A stretch of 64,000 bases of DNA from positions 80,049 through 144,048 of the forward strand of contig QNGE01001226.1 in NCBI GenBank assembly GCA_008508345.1. The letters run 5' to 3'. Source of the stretch: Paragonimus westermani (taxonomy: Eukaryota > Platyhelminthes > Trematoda > Plagiorchiida > Troglotrematidae). A program made the position numbers and the translations under genes. Under the pieces are notes generated by a model. The model ran no database searches. It had not been told where the DNA came from and saw only the letters and a program-made list of their open reading frames with translations. Below are positions 1-13,200 of this stretch, in pieces. Position 1 is the stretch's first letter. Every line of letters begins with the position of its first letter.

Positions 1-3000
1 ATTTCTGCGGTATACTGAAGCTAACAAAATCAAATTGTCTCTGTTGAACCCAATGTCTTTTCTAATCCACTGGTAACTTCTCTCTCCACGTTGGTTTTTC
101 CACGTAAGGATTAATAATTCACGTTAACACTTTGAAATTGACATCAACAAAATGCCAGCAAATAGCTACATCCCTCACGTTTAATTTTCTTACTGTTTTG
201 CTTCAACTTTTGAAGAGAATTATCTGTTTAATGTGGTGTATTTCTGTGAGCTGTGAGTTGATAAAGGATACAATTTAAAACTGGCAATTCCAGTGAGATC
301 TCAGGTGATACCGGAAGTGTTATCGGAACAAGAAGTATAGCGTGTCTTGAATTTTTCGCCTGACAAAGTCACGAGGTTGAAACGTTTTCAGTTTGTTACA
401 TACCAAAGAATATTGTGTTATATCGTGGAGTAGACGAGGAGGGGATGTGTTACGTGATCACGCACCCGCTGGGGCGGACTTCGCGTTAGTTAATGATACT
501 GACTTCCTGACAAAAAGTCTAACTCTGTGACGCTCAGGCTGTTTTTTCCCAGTCACCTATCCTGATACACACGATTGATCACACAATGGCATCGCTGTCT
601 GTAGGAAATCAAGTACGGTGTACAAAAGCATCAGTCTAACCTGAAAGAGCGCTTCCATTGTTTTAATCACACTTGGTTTTGAGGAACTATAGTCCACTCG
701 TTCAGAAAAGTACTGAGAAATCTGAAATCATTTTTTACCGGTCTTTACAAAATTAGTATTAACCACGTGAATCACGATATATGGTTTAGAATATTTGTGC
801 AATTGTACATTTCAGTACTATTTATAGAATATCAAATCCATTTCGCATCTGTGTTCGCCCATTTGCTTGCGTAATTCACACAACCATGAATGGTGGTCAC
901 AAATGTGCCGGTCCTTTGTATAGGTCTGGGATAGTGCAATTTGTGGATCACATGATTAAGTCTCGGTTGTAAATAGAAAGACGCTGTGCCGCGACTCACG
1001 TCTCATCTGAATCATCTGTTATCTTGAACATGTGCTATGAGAACCAGTGTTTCTGAACGATGATTATAAACTTGTTTTAAACCGACAGAAACCGCATGCC
1101 ACTGAGAACAGCAGCTTATCTGTGTTGAATGCCCTTAGTGCTAACTGGTCATGATTGTCACTGAGGTGTTCTCACAACTCGGGTGCTTGTGATGATTCGG
1201 TAAACGTAAGTGCTAGTAAAACCACTGTGTCCACCAGGTTAATCAGGATAGCGAATACAATAGACCAGGCAAACTGTTATGTGATGTACTAGAATAGTAC
1301 ACGCCAACTGATTTGAATGGTCCATCCGAATGCAAAGGTTTTGACAAGTGGCCTGTTTTCGGCTACTGGTCGTCGAGCCAGTTAAGTAACACTTTTTTTG
1401 TCACCATGTTCGCCGGAAGAAAAAACTCAAAGGTAATTTATTACACAGTTACACAAAAAATGTCACAACTCAACTCTCTATAAGCAATCCACCTCATATC
1501 TACTGTTGGCATTACCATGCCTTTATGGCTATTTCGTTCAGGTCAGTTCACGTTTTTTCTGTCATCACTTCGATGTCCTGAGTATGCACGAAAGCAACCA
1601 GTTAGATGAAAACATTACAGAAGGTAAGGCTTTGCAAAACGCCTGGAAAATCGTCAAAATAAGGCTGCTTTAATCCATGACGAGAAACTCTAAGAAAAAA
1701 TGTCATCTTCAAATGGGATAAATAAACAACTAGCTTTTTTTCAGTCCAATAAAGCGATTTTATGAGGGATATCTACTAGTCATTCTTAAATCAGACCATT
1801 TGGGCTGTCAGACGAACAGAGCAAATGGATTCATCTAATCAGCATAATGCATAATCAGATAATCTTAACGCTAACGTAAATCTCGAAAAATTCACCCATA
1901 TTACTGAGCAAAAGAACAAGCATAGCCCTTGGCCTACATCACTTATAGGACAAGATTCATCCAGCATTTCTGTACAAACGGTGTGGAGTAACTATTACAA
2001 GTAACACGATTTATCACACTGCACGCTTTGTTGTCATGGTTTGTTTAAAACAGGTGATGCTACTCCATCTGAAGAAGAGGGTGCTCACTAATGCAGACAC
2101 TGTTGGATTTTATTAGTCCCATATCTGCGGTTCTGCACACTTAATCCGCATTACCAGACGATTACGTAGAAGAAATCATAAACAGTTTTTACTCGATTTC
2201 GCCCTAGAAAAACAAGTACTGCTAAACCAAGATGCCGTTGTACCGTCAAAACTCACCTCACCCATGGTATCTGTTAACTGGTGAAGCATATGTTCAGTTC
2301 TCATGCCACCAGAGCAAATCCATTTGTTATTCAGGCGATAACAATGGTCATATGAAACACCTTGAAGAAAAATTAAACAGCGATTTACTGAGTACACTCC
2401 AGTTCATACTGTAACTTACAGTTGTCCAAGTCAGACAATCGCATTCATCCATGCTTGCCATTCCGAAGCAACCTCACCTTATTGGTGACATTGATGGAGA
2501 CCGGCCAACCACTCTGAAGGCAATCTTAAATGCAACAACTTCATAAGAATGTGGAGGTGTAGACCCAATTTGTCATCGTCTGAAATTGTCTGGTGACGGA
2601 AAGCCACAGGTAGAACGAAGTAGGCTCATAATGACAGCCTTCCACTTTCTGAATTCCATGATCAATTCAATTGTTTTGTGAGAGGTTACTCTGTGGTAGT
2701 TGGATGTTTCCATTGCGCTGAATACCATCGGTGTGACGAAGCCGGAGGTAATGCCCTATAGACTTGATCATTTGATGTTTTCCTGCATGTACAGTGCGGA
2801 TGACTTCAGTTTGGCTTCAGTAAGTTTGACAACCGACTAAGGAAGTGACTTTCTTAAAGCATAGGAATCTGTTCCATGGTCTCCGAGAAAGAGCATACAT
2901 CCCCAATGATTGGATGCAGAAGCAAGGCACAATTATTAACGTGCGTTAGATAACATGAGTGGTCTGAAATTTGATCACGACGAAGATAACAAACTCGATG

Positions 3001-6000
3001 AGTTGTGGCACTCACCGAATAAAGCGAAGCTGGAAGGTCGGGTGCTGTAACCACCTCAGAACCATAGGCGTTTATGAAGTTGCTGAACAGTACCAAACGC
3101 CTAGCAACCGTGTATTTGTAACTCCCCTAGTGTTTCAATCAAAACCGTTAATACTACGAATGCATCATGAGGGTCATTTCAATATGAATCCCTCACATAT
3201 GGATTACGATTGTTGCGAAAACCAGTACAAGGTACTTGTGACCCCTTTCCTGACTTACGGTCTGGCAGATCTGCTCACCAAGATAATTCCACTGCTTTCA
3301 GCAGGAAAAGGAATTAGCATTATTACCAAATGCTTTCGATGTTGTATCACTTTATCGACTGTCCTGGCTGCAAATCTCCCCAACAGGTATTAAGGCAGAT
3401 GTATGTTAACCGGATTCAGTTCGGTACAGACCACTAGTCAGTATGGATACACCTAATAATCAGGATCATCTACAGCCAGTCTTGGATGAATTCTGCCTAC
3501 GTTCCTCTCTCATTCTAACTTTCACCATTTGAGTTCAGCCGCTTCGCACAACCGAAGTAGTAAATGACTGAAAGTGGACTCTCACAAAGATACAGTTCCA
3601 TTTAGCTTCGTACAGTTTATCGTGGATCACCTGCTGCTGTAGTCATCGCCATCGATGCGCATATCATTAAAGACGGATGCGTCATTGACTTAAGTAGTGA
3701 CTGCAATGTTATACAATGGTTTTCTGGCTGTATTCCTCCCAACGGTTCTGAACAAGACAGACAGGACGATTCTCAGACACGGCAGTAATCCTAAGCGTTA
3801 ATATGGACAGTCCGAAGACTGTAGATCTACCTCTTCCGGTCCCAGTTTCACAACGCTATCGGTTTTGGGAACCCAACCAAGAACGACTGAAACCCAACTT
3901 CCCAGCTAAATACAGGAGCCTCTTGATAAGATAATATATTTCGTGACAAAGGATACCAGTAGGCCTAGCTGGATCACTCCTCAACAAGTACCCCGCTGCG
4001 TCGCCAACTAATTTCTTTGAGAGATATTCCAAATGTTCCCAGCTGGCAATTCAACGATGGGGCTTAAGTTCCAAGTCATGTTTCATCCTCCAGGGTTGTC
4101 CTGAATTTTCAACCATGAGTGATCACTTCTGCATTCTATCCGACTGGAAACAGTGTTATAGAATATTAGTTGCGGTCATCTGCCTATAGTGCCCAGACCA
4201 CTGCGCTTAAAACGAAGTGGTAGTAAACCGATTTCGAATTTTTTTAAGTGTTAACACTCCCACTTAAACTGGATACCATCACAGACAACGTTCACCTGTA
4301 GTACTGAGACTCATTAAAGGGTATATGCCGGGAAAGTCCCGGAAAGCTGTAAAATTTAGATGTATTTGAGACAACCTAAAATGTACGGACATCAGCGACA
4401 TGTCCTAATTCTGAAAGACCGACATGTAAACACCCAACAGAATCTTCATGTGTCAAGTGAGCAGTTTGATCGCGAACATCAAGGACCTCTGCGACAAGGA
4501 TACCAAAACTTAGTTCACCTCACGTTTGGTAGGATCCGTTCTAATAAAGAGATAGTTGTTTGAAATACTGCTGTACATTTCATCATCAGAGGTTCCTGGC
4601 AGCCAATAACAAATGTTTAAAACCGACAAGAGGAATTTGGTTAGTCTGGTCAATCAGCAGGATGATGCCTTTCTCAGTGAAACAAATCCGTACGCTTTGC
4701 AACCCGAATTTTGAAGGAAGGTTGTTCGGTAGCTACTCGGGGCTGCTAAGTGTTACACATGTCAATCATTTCACCAAGCTCTATAACCAGAGAGCCAGTT
4801 GTGTTCACTATCGGTGAAGTAATCGTGTTAACCCATCGCATTCCTGCCTGTTGTTTTAAATCGTCTAATGATAAATCCGCTAAACTGACAGCTGACCTTG
4901 TTGTTGCTCCCATACTTACGGAGTCAATCCTGTTTAACCATGAATCCCCAAATCATTCGTTATGAATCCAATTCCTTATAGTGTATCTCACCCACGAACC
5001 TTTCTTGGCGACAACCCTGATTGAGCGGCTATACTGCTGATGCGGCATAACGCGGTACAGCACGAAGTGAATAATGATCAGCACAGCCACTTCATTAACC
5101 GTTGAAATGACGTTCCAAAGCGCATCTGAACAGAGACATACTCTTTACGAAGCTTAATAAGCAGGCAGTTCAAACTAGATGGTTAGCCTTGGATTGGGCA
5201 AGGCATGAAATCCAGTGGACTGCCAAGGCTACGACCTATTTTATCAACTTGTCATTTTTCATTTGCTCAAAGCGTCTGGCATACCCACTATACCCTCGTC
5301 GGTAGCTACCCACTGCAGCTCATAAGTGCAAACTGCAATTAGTCAATTGTTGTCCAATCTAGAGTGATGTTTCAAGGTGACTCACTGCTCGTATGTCTTA
5401 AACTCGGCTCAATGCGAAATCTCATTAGCGCTATCCTGACCAGTTTATCATTCAGTTAGAAAATTCTAACTGACATTTCACTAGAAGTGAAGGCATGCTT
5501 CCCACTGCCTTAATGTAACATTAACCTTAATCAGAACTAGTACAGGCAATGTCCAGACAAGTTTAGCGTTTGATTACCTCTCCAAAGCATCAACCTTCTC
5601 TTTGTAAGTCGCTCATTATTTGCCGCCATGATTGATCAACGAAATAAACTCCTGAACACTGAAAAACATTCACAATATTTTAGGCTTAGGATTCATGCTA
5701 ATTCCACTCGGATTTTTCTCCATTAACTTGGTGTTGCTGATGAGTAGTAAGGAATTTTTGGTTTTTCATACAGATTGAACATGCTTCACAAGTAATTGCA
5801 GCTGTCCTAATCTCGTAGACTTTTCAGTTGGTCCCTTTCGGAAAGGATATACGCTATTGACGAGTTCTGATGTGTGTGAAACTCCAGTCTAGTGTTTCTT
5901 TTCGAAAGAGGCTCAATGGAAAGTTTACGAGAATGCGACATCTGCGATCAATTGTGGATAATTTCCGATCTATATGAAGAGTGGTCTTAGGTTCATAGAT

Positions 6001-9000
6001 CTGGTTACCTGTTAGTTCCTTAAAGGAATATAAATTCACTGTAAAACGGTGGTGCTATGACTTTAGTAGGTTAACAGATTAGCTCGTTTCTCACTGTTGG
6101 TGTGTTTTTCAGTGTTTACTTGGATAACCGTGTTCGTTCTCAAAGAATAATTTGATTTCATTATTATTATTACTATTGATTAGAAAACAATTTTTTTTAC
6201 CGAAATTTGAACGTTCAGGGGGTGTAGGATTGAGATATTTAAACTAGCTGTCGCTTCAACGGGGCTAATTTTGGTGACGTGATAGTTGGCTAGTTTTAGA
6301 AATGGCTTCGTGGGTGTCCCATTCACAATTACTGTTTTGCTAAATTACGTTCAGGTCGATACAGTTCTAGTTGGGGTATTCCAGTGGTTTTAGCCCTAAT
6401 GGACATCAATATTTTGACCATTTGTAAACATTATGCTAACATTATGATTTGACAATCCGTTTTAAACTGTACAAAATTTGTAGGTCATTGCTAACAGTCT
6501 TCCGCGGTCGGCTGTCCAAAGGGCAAAGATACTCAAAGAGCAAGTGAGTAAGAGGCATTTCTGTTCACCAGGCTAATTTGTCCTGCACCTTACAAACAAG
6601 CATGTTTATCAAATCGATCGAAAACTTCGGATGCCACATCCGATAAACTGCCCATTCCCGAAATTTCCATCAAACGCCTTAGTTTCCTGCTGCATTTCTG
6701 GATCTGTGTTCACACCTATTAGGCAATATGTATTGCTGGAGATAACTTAGTTTTTTTCTAGGTTTGGCACAGAATTTCCTGCATTCATGTATGCATACGT
6801 AACATCTGTGAAAAATTAGGGTACAGAAATGTGGTTACTTAGACGATATGGTTTATTTTGTCGAATGCTGTTCATTATCAATAACAATCACCGGTTCGTA
6901 ATTTAAACGTTTGACCTCACGTTTTTTTTCTAACGAGATGGTTCATACACTGCTTAACATAAACCTCCACACTAATCCCATGATCGGACTCAGATCCACA
7001 TTACATCTAGATATTTTCTTGAGGAATCCAGTAAGAATGATGTTTGAAAGGAAAAGTAACTTGCATGATATCACATCTGTGAGTAGAGTTTCACATCAAC
7101 CACCAAGCAAAACCAATCTCTCCGCTTCATTTCATCTCATCTGCTAGCTCTCTTATGAACGTCAGTTCTAAAAAGCCGTCCGTTTACAACTGCATGATAG
7201 TGCTAACCAAAAACCTGTGCCATGAAACAAAAGGCTTTCCAGTGTAAGTTGTAGAATACAAGATACCTAACACTAAGTATACGAAGAAATCGGTGTCTTC
7301 TAGGTTTCTCGAACACTGGGAAAACAATTATCTTGATTGGCAATAAAAAGGAACTAATCAGACACATCACCCGAGTGTAGGATTGATTAGTAATGTTTGT
7401 TACTATTTGCGTATTGTTCTTTGGGTCAACTTTGTGTGAGTTTTTGTTTAGTGGGTAACGTTTACATGCATAGTCACTGAGGCACTCAAAATGGTTCAGA
7501 AAAGTTTTGTATAAGAAAGCTCTGATGAACCAACATATTGTCTTCTACACTTGTTTGGAAGTATGACCTCTATATGGTTAAACTCTCCAAATGGCCATAT
7601 GTCTACGACGATCAATCTACGGGTTTTCATTAAGTGATACAAAGGACCTATGCACTTCAGGCACTCGACATTTCGCACACACAAATATATATACGTTGGA
7701 GTTATAAAATCCTCAAATTCAAGCTTCTAGATATTCCTTCGTTGTGAACTTTGTTCACCATTCTCGTCAGCTTTGTTTTAGCTCTTATGTTGTCGATGGA
7801 AGCTAAGGCCTGAAATTTCTTCTCTTCTGCATTGTCAATTTTGATAAGCTTGCCAGGCACCGCAAGCCTCATTTTGAGGGGTTTTCTGTAAGCTTTTAAG
7901 AGGTTTTGAGTAGCAGTTTCCAACATGTGTATCCGGCTACCCACAGAAAAATGCGTTGAGCCCACAACTTAGGAATTCATTGTATCAATGCTCGTTGTCT
8001 CCATGAAACACGCAGCTTGAGTGTATTTAAATTTTCCGAATGTGATATTCTTATTCACCTCTGATACCAAGCTCGATGTGCGCTTCTGGAGACATCCACG
8101 GACAACATCATGTTGTGAAACGGGCTGAAGCCTTTCGGTTGGATTTTTTTATTAACAATCTGATTTTTGCATATTGCTGAGTGACAAACGCGCTTCACCC
8201 GTTAAATCTCTCTAAGCCCCAATGGAGAGTAGCCTGATGATGACTAAGCATCTACCATATCAGGCTCTTCAGGCCATTATTTATTGAGCACCTAAAATTA
8301 ACACGCTCTAGTCGGAGATTCGAATATCCTAGTCAGTCACCCGCTGTTAGATGGGGTCCACGTCACGATTTGAGACATCTGAACGGAGCTCAGATCATCG
8401 TCTGTTGCTTGCCGGTACGAACTTTCTCCAGTATAAATATCGTTCAGCCAATTGGCGTTCTGTTTCGTTTTAACGGGCTTGGATCAAAACTGCCCACCTA
8501 CCCAATTTCCAAAGGTAACGAGTTTGAGTGTAAGTCTGTTGTTCCTAGTGGGTGACCTACTTAGACCCGTGCCAAAGTGCCTATATGATTTGCTTGTGTC
8601 TCATATGTCAAACAAATGGCTCGAATTTAGCATACCTTAAAAAACCAGCTACATTAGCTAACGAGTAAATCAAGCACTCTAGCAAACGAGTCCCTAATTC
8701 ACCAAGTAGCTCAGACCGATAATGGACGCACCCAGAGAAAACTTGTCATCTAACTACTTCCAAACGCTTTCAGTTGATTAATCCTGTTGTGCAACACTGA
8801 GTTGCTGCATATTCCTTCAGAATCACTGAAGCACTTCGGTTTATCTCGACTGACAGCGAGCATCGCACAGCTTGCTTTTAAAGCCTGATGTCCCCACACA
8901 CTCACAAGAGCACCGCGAATACTGACTTTCAGAAGATACAATCGAAAAGAAATGGCTAGTACTTCCGAAAGCTTACGAAAACCATCCAAACTAACAGCCA

Positions 9001-9760
9001 ATCAATTCAGATATTTTTGGGTCCGAACTACCAGATTTTTTCAGTTATTTATCCAAACCTTGACTGTACTGTGCTAAGCAAAATACTTAACGCTCAGAAA
9101 TCATCAGTCACTCATAGATAGCGTACATAATCTCCCCTAACCCAGTAATGTATATGTGGTCAGGTTGCACAAAACACACATGAGATCACCAGAGCTGGTC
9201 AGTCCAGCAAAAGTCGAGGGTGCACAATAAGTTGAGATCTTCGGTTTATTCAAAGCCTCTGTCTTAAGCTCTGGCATGTCGGTATTTTGTCACTGCTTTT
9301 TGTCCATTATCCAGCCTCTGTTCTAAGAAAGTGAGTTTTTGGTCTCCGTTGCAATCTATCGGATTGAATGGGTGACTGATCTACAGGCGTTACCGGATTG
9401 AGAGTTTTAGCAAAGCGCGGAAACAATATTTATATTAGACGGGCGTGTACGGAAGAACTTCGGAACTAATTGATTGACAGTGTTAATAATAGAAGCAGAC
9501 CTCACTAGCCCAACAACCGCAAGTTTTCGGACTACCAAAATTATGGACTGGAAGTTCTCTTTCTCTACATAGAGTGTTGTTTGTCTGAGGCTGTACTTCA
9601 TTCAAGTATTCTAAGGGTAACGATGTGACGAACAATTGTTTTCGATAATTCTTTCCCAAGTCAATACAATTACATAGGTTTTCATCAAGGCGTCATGAGA
9701 CAAACCGCATAAACTGAGGCTGACTGTTAACGAATGACAGTGGCTACTGCTAAACTTCAC
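1..9760. other. Gene-free stretch, intergenic or far-upstream intron
   Basis: I found no exon, RNA gene or clear mobile element that I can defend here. Open frames are short and lack recognisable motifs or paired splice sites. A short ATT-rich run lies near 6160-6180. The frames around 3330-4060 hint weakly at a decayed BEL/Pao-type element and are listed as a finding only. The N-terminal exons of the phosphodiesterase gene could lie here undetected, because its exons are as small as 36 bases. Confidence 0.5.
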
Positions 9761-9779
9761 ACGACTATTGGTTCGGCCC

Positions 9780-10250
9780 AGACCGGACGTTGACTGGGTG
9801 TTGTGTCACACGGTCAAGGTCAAATGTTTGTGTGTGGTTAGACTGGGTGTGATTGATCTGTGGCCACGGAAGTTGCAGTGACTGAACAAACTTCTTTTGA
9901 GAGCATAGATTAGGGTTGCGTAATCTGATTGCAATCGATTCGGCAGTTGCCAAAATACGCTGACGGACTGTTTTCGGTTGAGCGTTGGTCACTCTGTAGA
10001 TAATCCGGAATGCTTTGTTAAGGGTCTGTCAATCCAGGTTGGCAGTAAACAAACAGTAAAACTTTTGCCGATTGACCGAGAACAAAGTTTGCTCAAGGTG
10101 TTTGTACAAATGGGCTTTTGTATCAAGACAGACATCGTTTTCTGTAAATGTGTTTGACAAGTGGAACCACATGCTTTCATATCACCGGTCAAGTATTTGA
10201 ACAGCGGTTTTAACATAATGGCTTGTGTTGGAATGGCTTTCGATTTCACA
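9780..10250 (-). pseudogene. Penelope-like element, C-terminal endonuclease-region remnant
   Basis: Read on the - strand, positions about 10015 down to 9840 encode NKAFRIIYRVTNAQPKTV followed by AESIAIRLRNPNLCSQKK and FVQSLQLPWP. The pattern of AE-A-I-, then KP/NP-LC-QKK, then a short LPW tail is the same one found at the C-terminus of the other Penelope-like copies in this window, just after the GIY-YIG endonuclease domain. The upstream part (to about 10250) is open but no longer clearly alignable, and a change of frame separates it. No reverse transcriptase remains, so this is a 5'-truncated, dead copy. I recognise the family by motif, without a database match. Confidence 0.6.
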
Positions 10251-10259
10251 GATGTTCGT

Positions 10260-13200
10260 GAACGGTACCTGACATCCCAGACCGCTTTTATGGTTGGACT
10301 TAACGGATTATAATGTATATTACTCAGCTACTCAAATGAACAGCAGGGTACGAGTTTGAAGAATGAGCAGTTCATTGTTGGAGCTCCGTGGTCATCATTC
10401 TTCTTAGTGGTGATTCCGTCACAAGCTGTTCTTATCAACGTGCAAATATTCTAACTGCAACAACTCAGGAAGAAAGTGACTGTTACCGGCCAAAATGGAT
10501 CATTTCCGATCCGTTTAATACTAACAGAGTTCTACCAGTAAATGAGTAATTATTCAAAACTCCAAGTTCCAAAGTCTTCTGAATGAAAGGCTGCAGCGCA
10601 TATACACTGTTCGTCTAACTGGCAAGCTCATTCTCAAATGAATGTCCTTTCCAAATACACATGACTGAGAGCCCGGAAAATATACGATGCATATTATATA
10701 TTTTATGTCGCAACAAGATCCTATTCGATAAGAACTACCATCGCGTTTCTTAACACACGCTCAGTTGATTACACAGACCTGTCGAAGCATGCAGTCTAAT
10801 CATCCGTCCTCACCCGTTTCCTTGAGTTTAGCCTCAGGTGTTTGTAAGAACAGGGTGTGTGCTTGAAAATGTTCCATTATCGTCGCATAACCAAACCGTG
10901 AAACGACAAAGGTGACCGTCTCAATAATTTCCATCAATATCACATTTCAAATTTACTTATTGAGATTAGACACCAGTGTAGAAAACAGTTTACATCAAAT
11001 TGAGGGGTAAAGCAGGAGAGTGTAAGAAAATTATTCTCCGATATCGTTTACATCGATATCTATAGCCTACCAACAGTCTATTCAAACGCTTACCTTAAAA
11101 ATGAACTTGAACTGTGTTCACAACGGACTGAGTAGGTTCAGATCAACTGAATGACGATCAACTGTGACCCCGTTATATGTATAAAACATATCTTTCTTGT
11201 GTCCACTTAAAATACACGCATCCATTTACATAGCTGTCAGTAGCACTGGAACGTACCGATCGTCTGGAGCAACTTGCACTCGCTGGTAACGACCAACTTG
11301 TTCATCTTCCCAACTTGTCTTTCCCGAAACGAGACATGTGCTGCAGCCGGAGCGGATGGTCGGATGTCAGTCGGCTTGCTACGGATAAGTCTTCGAGATT
11401 CATGCAATTTTTTGGTGGGTCCATCAACTCAGAATTAGTTCACTATCTATCCCTGTACCACTGCTCACACATGCCTTCCCACTCAAACATCTTCAACAGT
11501 TTTTTCTTTTCGGCCATTATCAGTACGTCAGTACAGTTAGTGTAGTTGAGAGATGTTTTTTCCATACGTTTCCGTCATCACGGGTAGCCACTATCAATAC
11601 AGATGTAACCCAAACGTTCGGGAAAATGTGGCATGTCAGGAGTAACTCCGGTGGTGTTTCATCACCAGGCGAGTTGTCGGTAGCGTAACATTAATGACGT
11701 AACACCATGCTCTGCATACGAGCTTGTATTCATGGGTGTAGTTAATCACCTACGAAAGTCAATGGGACAGAGTGCTTGACACGACCTTTGGAGCTTTCGA
11801 CTAATTCTTTCTCGCATCGTACTTTCATCTCTGGCCTATTCACACGGGCAGTTGGCAGTGTAACTGTGAAAAACGCAAGCAGGTCATGTATTGTGTACAG
11901 AGGTTACGTGTGCAACTAATAAATGTGGGAGTGTAAACCTGGTCTCAGGATTTGTACGTTTGTATAACCGTTTGTGAGAGGTTCATCAAAATATGTTACG
12001 TTAATGTCCAAGTAACGTGCATTTTTCGATTATGTCCACTACGGATATAAGGAGTGATGAGCTGTACGGCTCTGTGCTTAGTAGACCAGTTTTATGGCAG
12101 ACCGTCTTCAACATTTTGCCTAGTACGCAAATTAGAAGGCTAATTCATATGAATTGGTAGTAAGTAGAATATTCTGCGTTGACTGATCATTGTATATGCA
12201 TTACTTATCTCAATTTATTCCTGTTTTGAAGGATCGGGGTAAATTGTTGCTTTTTAATAGAGTGCGTTTTGCATACAGTTTTATTTCAGTGTGTACCAAT
12301 GCTGACACCTTGTAGATCAACATATAAATAATTCAATATTAACTTAGTTCAGCATACGTAGTTCCCAGATTGTTGAAGGCCGGACTGTTGTACATGGCTA
12401 AATGTGAGTCAGTTGCTTAAGCATTCAACATTAAGTTTCGGCAACCTAATTAGTATTTATAATACACAGGTCCTTGACGTTTACTTTCTTGTTTTCTCGG
12501 AAGTCGATGAGTCTATATGTGAAACAACAACGTTGGTTTTGATTAACAACATATTTCATCCTAATATTTTCTGAGTGTTTTGCGCTACAACGTATCAACC
12601 GTTTCTTTATTGCGTGATTCCAGGTTCCTTATGTGGGGTGGACATTTCAAAACTCCAATCAAACGTGATGAATTATGTGAGTTGATGAGATTGGTGAGGT
12701 AAAAGGGTCAGGGCTCCTGAACAGAAATAGTTCATAGGAATGAAGGAAGAATCCGTACTGTCATGATATTCAGTGTGATTGTTAGTCACTTTACGTGAAC
12801 AGCGGTTTGGTAGTACCGATTGAGACACCAAGTAATCTGCGTAATAACTGTATATCAATGACTGTTCGTAAAAGCTTTGTCATAAGTGGTCATCTTTTTT
12901 TATTGAACTAGTGTAAATAGACGACTATTTTGTGTCACTAATTAGTCAAATGCAAGGTAGTATTCAGTGTTGTGTGAATATAGTGGTTTAGATAGCGGAA
13001 AACAGGTACCTAAATGATCGCAAATCAAGACAACAAGCCTAATTGACATCAATTACCAGCCCTACGGCTAGAGGTTCTAAATGGAATTATTTTGAACGGT
13101 CTCGCATTAAGTGACGCATTTAATAAATACCCAAAAAATAGAGACGGTGAATACTGAGTGATAGCAAAACCTCTTGGTTGTGCAGTCTGACAGCTTTTAT